Assembly: GCF_018919175.1 (NCBI RefSeq)
Contig: NZ_JAHLQL010000004.1
Location: forward strand, 248,001-312,000
Source of the DNA: Clostridium simiarum
Lineage (GTDB): Bacteria; Bacillota; Clostridia; Clostridiales; Clostridiaceae
Length of the DNA stretch: 64,000 bases
Reading direction: 5' to 3'
The notes below the pieces were generated by a model. The model worked only from the letters and a program-made list of their open reading frames with translations, was not told the origin of the DNA and made no database searches. Position 1 is the stretch's first letter. The number at the start of each line of letters is the position of its first letter. Below are positions 42,601 to 50,739 of this stretch, piece after piece. The translations under genes were made by a program, and so were the position numbers.

Positions 42601-45314
42601 ATAAGCTATACCAAATTGTGTATCAGACCGAAGTCACTGAAGTACCTAGCGGTGGAAAGGTTGGAAACGAGATTAAGCTTATGGGTGACGACACCATGAA
42701 GGATATAAGCGCTAAAAGCGAAAGTGCAGTGGACAATTCAGACGTAGGTGGCAGTGCAAACACCCAAGGTAAGCTGGATCTGAAAAAGGTTGATCCCACT
42801 GGAAAGCCGCTGGTCGGTGTAAAGTTTACGTTATATCTTATGGATGGAGTAACCGAGGTTGCCAGCGGAACTACGGGTGAGGATGGAAAGCTTAGCCTGT
42901 TTGCTAAAGCGGGGATTTATGTGCTGAAGCAAACCTATATAGACGAGACCACCTATCTGCCCACCATTACGGTTTATCAGGTGCGAGTGGCTTCTACTCC
43001 ATGGAATCCCATCTGGGTGGATGGAGTAGAGGTGACCCCAACTAAACCGCTGGTTGTGCCAACTCCTGTGTGGGAGCCCGGCGATTTGAAGCTAGAAACG
43101 GCCATAGAGGGAAAGGGAGCAGATCCAACAAAGGACTTTGAATACATCGCTACTTTCAGCAATGGCAAGTCTTATGCATACTACGGTTCAAAAAATGGCA
43201 CCTTGGTCAGCGGTGGAACTGTTACGCTGAGAGGAGACCAAACAATCACTATCAAGGGAATCCCCGATGGTATTATCTACACCATCGTCCAGAAAGATTA
43301 CACAGGCGATGGCTACGCCACCAACCCGGTGGGGCTCACGCACACTGGCAACATAGTGGGGAAAGAAACTGCTGAAACAAAATTCGTCAACTCCAAGTAT
43401 CTCCCCGGTAAGCTGACCATAGGTCAGACGGTAGCGGGTAACGGTGGGGACAAGAATAAGGAGTTTGTGTTCACCGTAAACTTTGGCGGCGCAGGTAAGG
43501 ATGGGGCTTATTCCTATACCAAGTCGGACGGCACCACCGGAAACATAAAATCCCACGAAACTATATCCCTCAAGCATGGAGAAACCGTCACAATTTCTGA
43601 TATCCCCAAGGATACCACCTACAACGTTATCGAGGGTGATTACACGGGCGACGGCTACATCACCAACCCTACGAATGGGATGTATACTGGCATCATCGAG
43701 GAAGATGGCAACCATATTGCAGAATTTGTTAATGCACGGATGCTTGCTGGCGGCCTGCTGATTGAGCAGAATGTAGAGGGCAAGGGTGCGGATAAGAATA
43801 AGGAGTTTGTGTACACCGTCACCTTTGATGGCGAAGGCAAGGATGGGATCTATTCCTATACCAAGTGGGATGGTAGTAGTGGAAACATTAAATCCGGTGA
43901 AACTATCTCCTTAAAGCATGGAGAAACCATCACTATTTATGATATCCCTAAGGATACCACCTACAATGTTACCCAGGAAGATTACACGGGCGATGGCTAT
44001 AGCACTGATCCGGCAGGCTGTAAGCAAACTGGAACCATCCAGGAGAAGAAAATTGCTGAAGCGCGCTTTATCAATAACAAATACCTCCCTGGAGGTTTTC
44101 TGATTAGTCAGATGGTAGAGGGGAATGGCGGGGACAAGAATAAGGAGTTTGTGTTCACCGTCACCTTTGATGGGGAAGGTAAGGATGGGATTTATTCCTA
44201 TACCAAGTCGGACGGCACCAACGGAACAATCCAATCCGGTGGAACCATCTCCTTAAAGCATGGAGAAACTGTCACCAGTTTGGACATTCCCAAGGATACC
44301 ACCTACACCATTGTCCAGAAGGATTACACGGGCGACGGCTACACCACTAACCCGGTTAATCGGATGCATACTGGTACCATTCGTGAAGGTGAGATAGTCC
44401 AGGTACACTTTGTCAATGCCAGATATATCTCAAGCCACGGTGGCAGCGGTACAGAAACGCCGAAAGTGGATAAAATGAAGCTTCAGGTGAAAGAGAGTGA
44501 GATAACTAGTGAAATAACTGGTGATAATTTGAAAGAAACAGATTATACGGGTGCAAGTTGGGCAGAGCTAAAAGAGAATTTGATCAAAGCTAATATGGTT
44601 TTGAATGATTCGAAGGCGACCCAATCAGAAGTTGATGAGGCCCTGGTTGCACTGACCAATGCAAGAGAAGGCTTGGTTCCTGTGACACCAACACTTACAG
44701 TGGATAAAATAGAACTTCAGGCTAAAGTGACTGAGATAACTAGCGAGATAAGTGCCAGCAATCTGAAAGAAACAGATTATACTGCTACAAGTTGGGCAGA
44801 GGTAAAAGAGAAGCTGATCAAAGCTAATACGGTTTTGAATGATTCGAAGGCGACCCAATCAGAAGTTGATGGGGCCCTGGCTGCACTGACCAATGCAAGA
44901 GAAGGCTTGGTTCCTGTGACACCAACACCGACAGTGGATAAAATAGAACTTCAGGCTAAAGTGACTGAGATAACTGGCGAGATAAGTGCCAGCAATCTGA
45001 AAGAAACAGGCTATACCGCTACAAGTTGGGCAGAGCTAAAAGAGAAGCTGATCAAAGCTAATACGGTTTTGAATGATTCGAAGGCGACCCAATCAGAAGT
45101 TGATGGGGCCCTGGTTGCACTGACCAATGCAAGAGAAGGCTTGGTTAAAGAAAGCTCCGATGGTGGTATGACAACACTTTCTGTTCCGAAAACCGGAGAC
45201 AATAGCTTGAGTACAATTTGGGGAATTGGACTAGCAATCTCAGCTCTTATGCTCCTAGTTTTAATCAATTTGGATTTTGTTTTTAGAAATAAGAAAGGTA
45301 TAAGAAACCGTTAA
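39654..45314 (+). CDS. Giant repeat-containing sortase-anchored adhesin
   Basis: A 1886-residue surface protein. The ATG at 39654 has AAAAGGAGGA upstream and opens a signal peptide with a hydrophobic core, VLSFCLVVLLTLQAA (about 1-35). The long N-terminal region (about 40-1030) contains beta-rich adhesive modules, such as FTITDDLPTGLAF. Then come one Cna-B/SpaA domain from LDLKKVDPTGKPLVGVKFTL (about 1038-1110), four ~114-residue DUF5979-type repeats (1141-1590; KDYTGDGY is diagnostic), three 78-residue FIVAR-type repeats (1605-1830; KATQSEVD), and a sorting signal VPKTGD, a hydrophobic helix and FRNKKGIRNR. It likely mediates host or matrix attachment. The G+C content is higher than in the surrounding DNA. 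A class B sortase follows. Confidence 0.9.
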   Translation: MKLKKNVYRTVLSFCLVVLLTLQAAPFNAVAYAQGISVDSQLAVPATFMASNKTSVLVGDNLSFPLEVTQDGNVLAPNGTIHGRKPFSIKSTGIKVPVKGDAADPNVVDESTVILKGDWIMLDKATYFPEVILPTATKILTEKSGLKIGTAYFSSESIRIVFDGEDRFFNGQGQKVTFGFESTAKGDVSGISYGDKKLISIFGGSYYLENPNTKSAYSITNKSNSNASENGWINLPDFVEGTIQWQVDVASMDMFDSTISLPLDGLKFYDALDPLQVGTYVEGSLKINGNSVTPDSGANNALAYTFPAGFGDKATITFKTWIPKAKYYREYNGDNGWQTVENTAELRDTSDSKLVSSGQWRVCLKPDWIQKRGTLDKRLNPEDSRTITWTIDLNKNYSKTGLKNFTITDDLPTGLAFKSAEYQLWDDGKKEWADTKTSIDPVGNVYSFGDVKGPIRLIIVSEVTGSQTSFTNTATARWDLDVNTVQNNDGGTVKDNATIAIGAHTFTKGGTITQDDYNIGAVTWTVNLTPQESLPNAEVYELLVYGDSIDLNQVDANDKVSPAILSLLKTKGGTTEAYWQQYKDGSFTTNHDLNLEVIPLTQGGKRVADLLRVTGYNTDKLASFTFRSVLTNPDQFAGQYGTVDNRPRKNRAHLIDGNEYIKRADKYVNHHARMLNKEMLYASKPLNTNVAPNYISHYITNDNNETDTLVAYDQVTNTVTFRLAVNMPGLKTDEMANDGGNRVAKDIKLVDILPEGWEFVPFSEGKDFELWRGYSSNNSSHNWGTRNDAKEIIAPTDSRHVVEFSSVGNVGTFSFSKLESPYVILIKARPTEETLRQYFATGSTKHEMYNTAQLHIKWGEIPTVRTEKRKVIVPMKSLGKSVTKPNHGVLEWTVNYSPPFEMKETVYLQDTLGGGLALRNDENENLSLRRPDMAVYRAKLTPSGDLSRDGDALNLYDPDCEVKVEAVTEDSVTRLIFRMKDPNKLYQIVYQTEVTEVPSGGKVGNEIKLMGDDTMKDISAKSESAVDNSDVGGSANTQGKLDLKKVDPTGKPLVGVKFTLYLMDGVTEVASGTTGEDGKLSLFAKAGIYVLKQTYIDETTYLPTITVYQVRVASTPWNPIWVDGVEVTPTKPLVVPTPVWEPGDLKLETAIEGKGADPTKDFEYIATFSNGKSYAYYGSKNGTLVSGGTVTLRGDQTITIKGIPDGIIYTIVQKDYTGDGYATNPVGLTHTGNIVGKETAETKFVNSKYLPGKLTIGQTVAGNGGDKNKEFVFTVNFGGAGKDGAYSYTKSDGTTGNIKSHETISLKHGETVTISDIPKDTTYNVIEGDYTGDGYITNPTNGMYTGIIEEDGNHIAEFVNARMLAGGLLIEQNVEGKGADKNKEFVYTVTFDGEGKDGIYSYTKWDGSSGNIKSGETISLKHGETITIYDIPKDTTYNVTQEDYTGDGYSTDPAGCKQTGTIQEKKIAEARFINNKYLPGGFLISQMVEGNGGDKNKEFVFTVTFDGEGKDGIYSYTKSDGTNGTIQSGGTISLKHGETVTSLDIPKDTTYTIVQKDYTGDGYTTNPVNRMHTGTIREGEIVQVHFVNARYISSHGGSGTETPKVDKMKLQVKESEITSEITGDNLKETDYTGASWAELKENLIKANMVLNDSKATQSEVDEALVALTNAREGLVPVTPTLTVDKIELQAKVTEITSEISASNLKETDYTATSWAEVKEKLIKANTVLNDSKATQSEVDGALAALTNAREGLVPVTPTPTVDKIELQAKVTEITGEISASNLKETGYTATSWAELKEKLIKANTVLNDSKATQSEVDGALVALTNAREGLVKESSDGGMTTLSVPKTGDNSLSTIWGIGLAISALMLLVLINLDFVFRNKKGIRNR
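43404..44429 (+). repeat. 342-bp tandem repeats in the adhesin gene
   Basis: Three closely similar units start at 43404, 43746 and 44088 (342 bp each). A more diverged unit precedes them at about 43077. Each encodes a DUF5979-like domain with DKNKEFV, LKHGET and KDTTY segments. Confidence 0.9.
44463..45146 (+). repeat. 234-bp tandem repeats in the adhesin gene
   Basis: Three units with a 234-bp period (near 44468, 44702 and 44936) encoding FIVAR-like helical domains. AATGATTCGAAGGCGACCCA is identical in all three. The last two units are nearly identical, which suggests recent expansion. Confidence 0.92.
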
Positions 45315-45329
45315 TTCTTAGTACAGTGG

Positions 45330-45376
45330 GTTCGTGATATAGATGTGTAGTATATCTGTATCACGAACACTTTTTT
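45330..45376 (+). terminator. Hairpin between adhesin and sortase
   Basis: GTTCGTGATA / TATCACGAAC stem with inner pairing, followed by ACTTTTTTT. It would limit read-through from the adhesin into the sortase gene. Confidence 0.8.
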
Positions 45377-45392
45377 TAGAAAGGACTCTGCT

Positions 45393-46220
45393 ATGAGTGT
45401 ATGCAATAGAGATAGAAAAACTTCTTTAAATAAATATCAAATCCTTCTTCGTGCCATGATGGGTCTATGTATGGCTGGAATTGTATTATTTGGGATTCTT
45501 CTGGTCCATAGTAATACAGAATATTTGCAAGGTGACGTTGTTTACGAGCAGGTTAAATCAGCCTTACGCCACGAGAGTACTGAGATAAATAAAAGTGCTG
45601 AATCTGCTGATGTTACAGCATCTAAGATGTCAGCGAAAATGGATTTTGCCCCACTAAAAAAGATCAATGACGGTGTTGTTGGATGGATACTGGCTGAAGG
45701 AAGTGTGATTGATTATCCCATAGTGTTGGGAGAGGATAATGAATACTATCTGTCACATTTATTCAACCATGAAGAAAACAAGCTGGGATCGATTTTTATG
45801 GATTACCGTAATAACGGCAACTTCTCAGATAAAAATACAATCATTTACGGACATAATATGAAGAATGGTTCTATGTTCTCATCCTTAACGAAGTACAAAG
45901 ATCAAAGTTATTATGACAGCTTTCCAACAATGGTGTTATATACTCCGAATGGAGATTTTATCATTGAATTTTTTGCGGGAATTATAGTTGATGGAAATTA
46001 TGAATTCCTTCGTTTCAAATTTACCAATGATATGGATTTTCAGGACTACATTAACGAACTAAAAGAAAAGTCTACTTTTGAAAGCAATACAATTGTAAAA
46101 TCCGATGATCGAATTGTAACCTTATGTACTTGCTCTTATGAATTTAATAACGCAAGATATGCTTTGTACGGAAAATTGACACCTATAAGCCTAGAACCTA
46201 AGGGGGATCAGGTTCAATGA
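45393..46220 (+). CDS. srtB: Class B sortase
   Basis: A 275-residue membrane-anchored transpeptidase. An N-terminal TM helix (about 28-45, GLCMAGIVLFGILLV) precedes the catalytic beta-barrel. The catalytic His is in IIYGHNMKNGSMF, the Cys in TLCTCSYEF and the Arg in NNARYALYGKL, the class B arrangement. It presumably attaches the adhesin encoded just upstream, whose sorting signal is VPKTG. Class B enzymes typically act on NPQTN-like or pilin substrates, so the pairing is of interest. The gene is separated from the adhesin by a hairpin. The start has GAAAGGAC upstream. Confidence 0.92.
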   Translation: MSVCNRDRKTSLNKYQILLRAMMGLCMAGIVLFGILLVHSNTEYLQGDVVYEQVKSALRHESTEINKSAESADVTASKMSAKMDFAPLKKINDGVVGWILAEGSVIDYPIVLGEDNEYYLSHLFNHEENKLGSIFMDYRNNGNFSDKNTIIYGHNMKNGSMFSSLTKYKDQSYYDSFPTMVLYTPNGDFIIEFFAGIIVDGNYEFLRFKFTNDMDFQDYINELKEKSTFESNTIVKSDDRIVTLCTCSYEFNNARYALYGKLTPISLEPKGDQVQ

Positions 46221-46262
46221 ACATCTTTTGTATCCTCAAGGCACGTTGAGAGTATGGTTCTC
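46221..46262 (+). repeat. att-like rlmD-tail sequence (copy E)
   Basis: In the frame of the sortase, immediately after its stop, the codons read TSFVSSRHVESMVLME, the style of an RlmD C-terminus. TTTTGTATCCTCAAGGCA is shared with copy B. It marks the right border of the G+C-richer adhesin block. Confidence 0.5.
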
Positions 46263-46299
46263 ATGGAAATAGTAGTTTAAACGGCAAATAAGACAGGTC

Positions 46300-46319
46300 A
46301 ACCACTATATATAGTGGTT
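46300..46319. repeat. Perfect 20-bp palindrome
   Basis: AACCACTATATATAGTGGTT reads the same on both strands and lies between copy E and a bidirectional terminator. It could be an operator or a recombination-related site. No function assigned. Confidence 0.5.
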
Positions 46320-46340
46320 TTGAAAGAAAAAAAGGACAAA

Positions 46341-46380
46341 AAACAGGGTCAAAAGTGCATTTTTGACCCTGTTTTTTTAA
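46341..46380. terminator. Strong bidirectional terminator
   Basis: AAACAGGGTCAAAA / TTTTGACCCTGTTT, a perfect 14-bp stem with a 6-base loop and T/A runs on both sides. It separates the sortase from the convergent APH gene. Confidence 0.9.
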
Positions 46381-46429
46381 AGGTTTTTAAAGATGACACC
46401 CTATGAACGTAAATTTTGTCAGCTTTCAA

Positions 46430-47380
46430 TTATGATTCGATATCATCTAATATTTCTTTAAGATATTTAAGTGTTTGAGAACGACTTTCTTCGTTCTGAG
46501 AATCAAACAATAATTGCTCAGCAAGCTCCCAAGTATCCTCTAACATACGTCGAGCCAAGTAAAACTCCATTGCATCCGAATTCACTTGAAAGTCTGGATG
46601 TTTTTCCTGATATATATCTAAAAAACACTTATAGTAAGGCTTTTTTTTCAAAAACATAAGATCAGCTTCGGGCGGAGCAACCTTTAGGCCTTCCCAGTCG
46701 ATTAAAATCAATATATTCTTGCTTTGCATCAAATTCCAATTATGAAGGTCAGTATGACAAAAAACCATTTTGGGCTTATTCTTAATAAGATAATGTGAAA
46801 GTTTTTCTGCTCGTTGCATCAGCTTTTCCACAGACTCAATTCGTCCTTTTAGCAATTCTTTTAGGTCGCTTGCAAGGTTCTCAAAGTTTTGAATAATATG
46901 TTCCTTTAATGGCTGTAAAAAAGGAAGAGCAAAATCCTCTCTTATCTTCAAGCTATCACAAGGTATTTGCGTACTGCTGAAAGAATGAAGTTCCGCAATC
47001 ATATCACTAAGTTGCACTACTTGCTCATCTGACAATTCATCATCACCAATAGTTTCACCGTCAATATATTCATACAAAAGATAAATTGCATGGTTATCTT
47101 GACATCTATAATTCCCATCCTTTGTTGCTACAGGAACAGGAATTTTGCCGGACAACTTTGTATTTTGATTCAACCAAATGGTAATTGGAATATATATGTC
47201 AATCATGGATGTTAACTTAGGAGTAGAAGCTCTATTTAGTTCATACGCCTTCAAAAAATAGTTTTTCACACCATCAGACACTTTATATGCCGAAGCTGAC
47301 CATCCGCCCTTTTGAGAGATGAGGGACAGACAGTTTATTCCGTATTCTGTTTGTAGTATACTTATTATTTTTTCCGTCAT
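46430..47380 (-). CDS. Aminoglycoside-phosphotransferase-family enzyme (APH(9)-like)
   Basis: A 316-residue kinase-fold protein. The N-lobe has the nucleotide-binding segment NYFLKAYELNR. The C-lobe has the Brenner motif VFCHTDLHNWNLMQ (catalytic Asp in HxDxxxxN) and the DFG-equivalent ILIDWEGLKVAPPEADLMF. Length, and a C-terminus rich in acidic helices with RRMLEDTWELAEQLL, resemble spectinomycin kinase APH(9)-Ia and its relatives, but related enzymes phosphorylate other small molecules. The start has GAAAGGGG upstream. It is alone between two metal-uptake clusters. Resistance is plausible but unproven. Confidence 0.75.
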   Translation of the reverse strand: MTEKIISILQTEYGINCLSLISQKGGWSASAYKVSDGVKNYFLKAYELNRASTPKLTSMIDIYIPITIWLNQNTKLSGKIPVPVATKDGNYRCQDNHAIYLLYEYIDGETIGDDELSDEQVVQLSDMIAELHSFSSTQIPCDSLKIREDFALPFLQPLKEHIIQNFENLASDLKELLKGRIESVEKLMQRAEKLSHYLIKNKPKMVFCHTDLHNWNLMQSKNILILIDWEGLKVAPPEADLMFLKKKPYYKCFLDIYQEKHPDFQVNSDAMEFYLARRMLEDTWELAEQLLFDSQNEESRSQTLKYLKEILDDIES

Positions 47381-47789
47381 TTAAATTCCCCTTTCTATAA
47401 TAAGAAAGTAAGTATAGTTCTTAAAAATAGAAATTAGAAGACCTATTGATCTTATATCAAGAACAGATTCTTAGGTCTATATAAATCCATTTTTCTAATC
47501 AAGATGTCATCATCTTCTAGTTGAATGAAAGTTTGGTTCAATTCTTATGTCTTAAAACTTTTATTTCCTGACTGATTGGTTAATTTTCATCACCATATAA
47601 AGTACTTCGTTTCCAATATAAAAATTTAAATTCGGGTCTTTACATCCAGCTTCTTTCACCATAATATTGTACTCCATTACTTCTTCTCCATAATGGAGTT
47701 CTTCTATCTAACATCCTGCTAACATCCTGTGATAAGCTGGATAATCAGAATCCCATTTGAATAGTAATAATAGTGGTTAAAGCTGACTT
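47381..47789. other. Intergenic region with a minus-strand protein relic
   Basis: An imperfect hairpin (GAAGACCTATTGATC...GATTCTTAGGTCT, about 47434-47481) may terminate or lead transcription. From about 47700 down to 47570 on the minus strand a frame reads EELHYGEEVMEYNIMVKEAG then CKDPNLNFYIGNEVLYMVM, like the end of a small globular protein, without a start. Not identified. Confidence 0.4.
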
Positions 47790-48551
47790 TTATACCTGTG
47801 GCATAGGGACTACTATTGATACCCCCTGAATAGTTTCAACAGCAACAGGTATTCCATAAACACATCTAATATTTTCAGGTGTCATGACTTCCTTACCTCC
47901 ATAAATGTAAACCCTGCTTTCTTTGACAAACAAAAATCTATCACAATACCGAAGAGCCAGATTCAAATCATGGATTACTATAATGACGCTGATATTCTCC
48001 TGTCTTGCAATCTCTTGAACAGTAGCGAGCACCTCATACTGATTACGGAGGTCCAAATTGCTTGTCGGTTCATCAAGCAGAAGTACTTTCGGTTGTTGAG
48101 CCAATGCTCGGGCAAGCATTACCTTTTGTATTTCGCCACCGGAAAGCTCGTTCATATAACGTAATGCAAAATTTTCTAAACCCATACGCTTGATAATGGA
48201 TTCGGTTATATAAATATCCTCCTTCTTCGGTTTCAATTTTATATAAGGCATACGTCCCAGCAGTACGGAATCAAATACAGTAAACCTATCACTTGTGTTA
48301 CGCTGGGCCACATAGGCCATACATTTTGCAATCTCATTACGCTCAAATTTGTGCACATCTTCCCCATTGACATGAATTACACCCTTTTGAGGTATCAAAA
48401 TATGGTTAAGACATTTAATCAGGGTGCTTTTGCCAGCACCGTTATTGCCTAGTATAGCAATGCACTGCCCTTCCATGGCGTCAAATGCAATCTGGCTTAA
48501 AATAGTACGGTTACTATTATAAGAAAAGTCTAAATCTTTAACTTCAATCAT
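47790..48551 (-). CDS. FecE-type ABC transporter ATP-binding protein
   Basis: A 253-residue ATPase with Walker A GNNGAGKST, Q-loop AYVAQRNTSD, signature LSGGEIQK, Walker B VLLLDEPTSNLD and switch VIHDLNLA. It is the last gene of a minus-strand operon. Its start overlaps the permease stop (ATGA at 48551). It powers import of an iron, cobalamin-like or other metal-chelate substrate. Typical length and no damage. Confidence 0.93.
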   Translation of the reverse strand: MIEVKDLDFSYNSNRTILSQIAFDAMEGQCIAILGNNGAGKSTLIKCLNHILIPQKGVIHVNGEDVHKFERNEIAKCMAYVAQRNTSDRFTVFDSVLLGRMPYIKLKPKKEDIYITESIIKRMGLENFALRYMNELSGGEIQKVMLARALAQQPKVLLLDEPTSNLDLRNQYEVLATVQEIARQENISVIIVIHDLNLALRYCDRFLFVKESRVYIYGGKEVMTPENIRCVYGIPVAVETIQGVSIVVPMPQV

Positions 48552-49600
48552 CTTTTACCACCCCCCTTAAACAGTAAGTAAAGAAACAGTGGTGCACCCA
48601 GAAAGGATGTTATAGCACCAATAGGCAGAATAACCGGGGACACCACCAAGCGAGCTGCCGTGTCACTGAGCAGGAGCAAGAGCGCCCCCATCAATGCAGA
48701 AGACGGAAGCAGATACCGATAGTCACTGCCAATAAAACGTCGTACCAGATGTGGTGCAATAAGGCCAACGAAATTGATAATACCCACGAATGAAACAATC
48801 ATCGAAGCAGTCAAGGAGCAGATAAGCATACCGAACATACGCAGGCCATCTACATTAACACCAAGCCCTTTAGCGGTTTCTTCCCCATTTTGCAACGCAT
48901 TAAAGTTCCATAGATTGAAGATAAAATAGATAAGTGCAATTCCCACCGTGATAGACATAATCATAATTTCATTCCAACTGGTACGCCCCAGATCGCCGAA
49001 AGTCCAAAATACTACAGCCGCAACTTTTACGTCAGGAGCAAAATATTGCAGAATCGTTGTTGCACCAGAAAACAAGGTACTGAGTGCTACACCCGCTAAC
49101 ACCATCGATTCTGGAGGAACTTTATTAAAATGAGATAGACCCAGCACAATCATAGTAGACATCATGGCACTAACAAATGCACAAATAGATACTATGTATG
49201 GGTTTGAAATCATAACTCCGTCCAATGCATGATTCTGCATTCCAGAGCCTAGAACAACCATTGCGAAAGAAGCACCGAAAGCAGCACCCTGAGCGATGCC
49301 CAAGGTAGAGTCAGAAGCTAAGGGATTACGTAGTAGACTCTGCATAACACAGCCTATTGTAGAAAGACCAATCCCCGCAATAATCGCTGTCACAACTCTT
49401 GGCATTCGTATATTAAATATCACAATTGATGCCTGTTTGTCTCCATGCCCTAAAAGTGTCATGACAACTTCCTTTAAGGTAAGGTCCGTCGAACCAGCGC
49501 TGATCGCAAACAAGGCAGTTAAAGCAGTTGCGGCAACTAAAAGCAGAATTATCAATAGCTTAAAACGTATGTATTTTTTGTAGGTTCCTTGTTCATTCAT
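48548..49600 (-). CDS. FecCD-family permease
   Basis: A 350-residue polytopic permease: RMPRVVTAIIAGIGLSTIGC, then QSLLRNPLASDSTLGIAQGA (family N-terminal hallmark), and IINFVGLIAPHLVRRFIGSD near the C-terminus (ATPase-coupling loop). As there is only one permease gene, the channel is probably a homodimer, as in BtuC systems. It follows the binding protein by 6 bp and overlaps the ATPase. Confidence 0.93.
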   Translation of the reverse strand: MNEQGTYKKYIRFKLLIILLLVAATALTALFAISAGSTDLTLKEVVMTLLGHGDKQASIVIFNIRMPRVVTAIIAGIGLSTIGCVMQSLLRNPLASDSTLGIAQGAAFGASFAMVVLGSGMQNHALDGVMISNPYIVSICAFVSAMMSTMIVLGLSHFNKVPPESMVLAGVALSTLFSGATTILQYFAPDVKVAAVVFWTFGDLGRTSWNEIMIMSITVGIALIYFIFNLWNFNALQNGEETAKGLGVNVDGLRMFGMLICSLTASMIVSFVGIINFVGLIAPHLVRRFIGSDYRYLLPSSALMGALLLLLSDTAARLVVSPVILPIGAITSFLGAPLFLYLLFKGGGKR

Positions 49601-49606
49601 TTAACA

Positions 49607-50719
49607 CTATTCTCCTATTGTGATTTTATCGAATTTTGACCCATCAGCCGCCAATTTTTCATAAAAAGACTGTCCCAACATTACGTTAAAGATTTCATCT
49701 GCTTTTTTAATCGGATTAATATCTTCAAACTGTTTTGGGTAGATAATTTTTCCGGCATAATAAGCATCAGCAATGGCGATTTCCATATTGGTCCAATTAT
49801 AATTATAGGAAATCTGTGTATATATCTGTCCATTTTGTACGGCTTTTAACCCATTGTAAAACGCTTTATTTTTCGCATAACTCTGATTAACTAGGTTCAT
49901 ATTAGTAGGATTCAGGAAAATAATATCAGGATTCCAGATCATCACTTTTTCAGGGTCAATCAGCATAGCTCCCGATTTACTTGTCTCATCCACCACGTTT
50001 TTTGCATGGATAACATCAAATGGCGGATAGCCAGCATAAGTACCTTCAAAACCATGCGCTCCCCGAAAGCTGACAGCACCAGTATAAACAGTGGGTTTAT
50101 CAGCATCTGGAATGTCCTTTGTGCGATCATCCAAATCCTTCTTACAACTCTTTACATATTCAATAACTTTGGTACAATGATCCTCTGTTCCCATTACTTG
50201 ACCAATCAGCTTCAAAGCAGAATAGAAGCTCTGATCAAATATATCAGTGGGATAGATGGCAATGGTTGGAATACCAGTTTTTTCTGCAATATTTTTAATG
50301 GTATCTTCGTCTATCATGCCGAAAATCACATCCGGCTTTAGGGCAACTAGTGCTTCCACATAATAGGTGCCGTTACTGCCGCCGCTTCCCACAGAAGTCA
50401 GCGACTTAAAATGCTCTGCATTAACAACTGAATATGGCATAGCCGGAACGTTTTTCTTATCCATATCTGTCACACCAATCAGTTTATTAGCGCACCCGCC
50501 ATAGGTGAGAATGCGAGCTGATCCGCCAATTGCAGCTATTGTTTTTATATTATCTGGTAGCTCGACCTGACGATTATAAGCATCAGTGATGATGCGAGAA
50601 CTAGAGGTCTGTGTGGAAGTATCAGTAGTCGACTTCATTGAAACAAGGTTTGATGTAAATGCGTAAATACTCAAAATCGCAAATACAAGGGTTATTCCAA
50701 TTAATTTTTGTTTATTCAT
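49607..50719 (-). CDS. FecB/BtuF-type substrate-binding protein
   Basis: A 370-residue class III binding protein. Segments ITDAYNRQVELPDNIKTIAA, VEALVALKPDVIFG and VQNGQIYTQISYNY are typical. The N-terminal hydrophobic helix (LIGITLVFAILSIYAFTSN) lacks a lipobox Cys, so the protein is probably membrane-tethered by an uncleaved helix, unlike the lipoprotein of the 27.7 kb system. AGAAAGGGG lies upstream. It follows the FmdE-like gene by 20 bp. Confidence 0.88.
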   Translation of the reverse strand: MNKQKLIGITLVFAILSIYAFTSNLVSMKSTTDTSTQTSSSRIITDAYNRQVELPDNIKTIAAIGGSARILTYGGCANKLIGVTDMDKKNVPAMPYSVVNAEHFKSLTSVGSGGSNGTYYVEALVALKPDVIFGMIDEDTIKNIAEKTGIPTIAIYPTDIFDQSFYSALKLIGQVMGTEDHCTKVIEYVKSCKKDLDDRTKDIPDADKPTVYTGAVSFRGAHGFEGTYAGYPPFDVIHAKNVVDETSKSGAMLIDPEKVMIWNPDIIFLNPTNMNLVNQSYAKNKAFYNGLKAVQNGQIYTQISYNYNWTNMEIAIADAYYAGKIIYPKQFEDINPIKKADEIFNVMLGQSFYEKLAADGSKFDKITIGE

Positions 50720-50739
50720 TGATCTACCCCCTTTCTTTT

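Noticed and set aside
43188..43715. 175-codon minus-strand frame inside the adhesin repeats
   Set aside because: Shadow of the repeat-coding strand, repeated in each unit; no ribosome site.
43404..45146. Repeat arrays considered as CRISPR
   Set aside because: Units are 342 and 234 bp, in frame, and encode protein domains; there are no short repeats with spacers.
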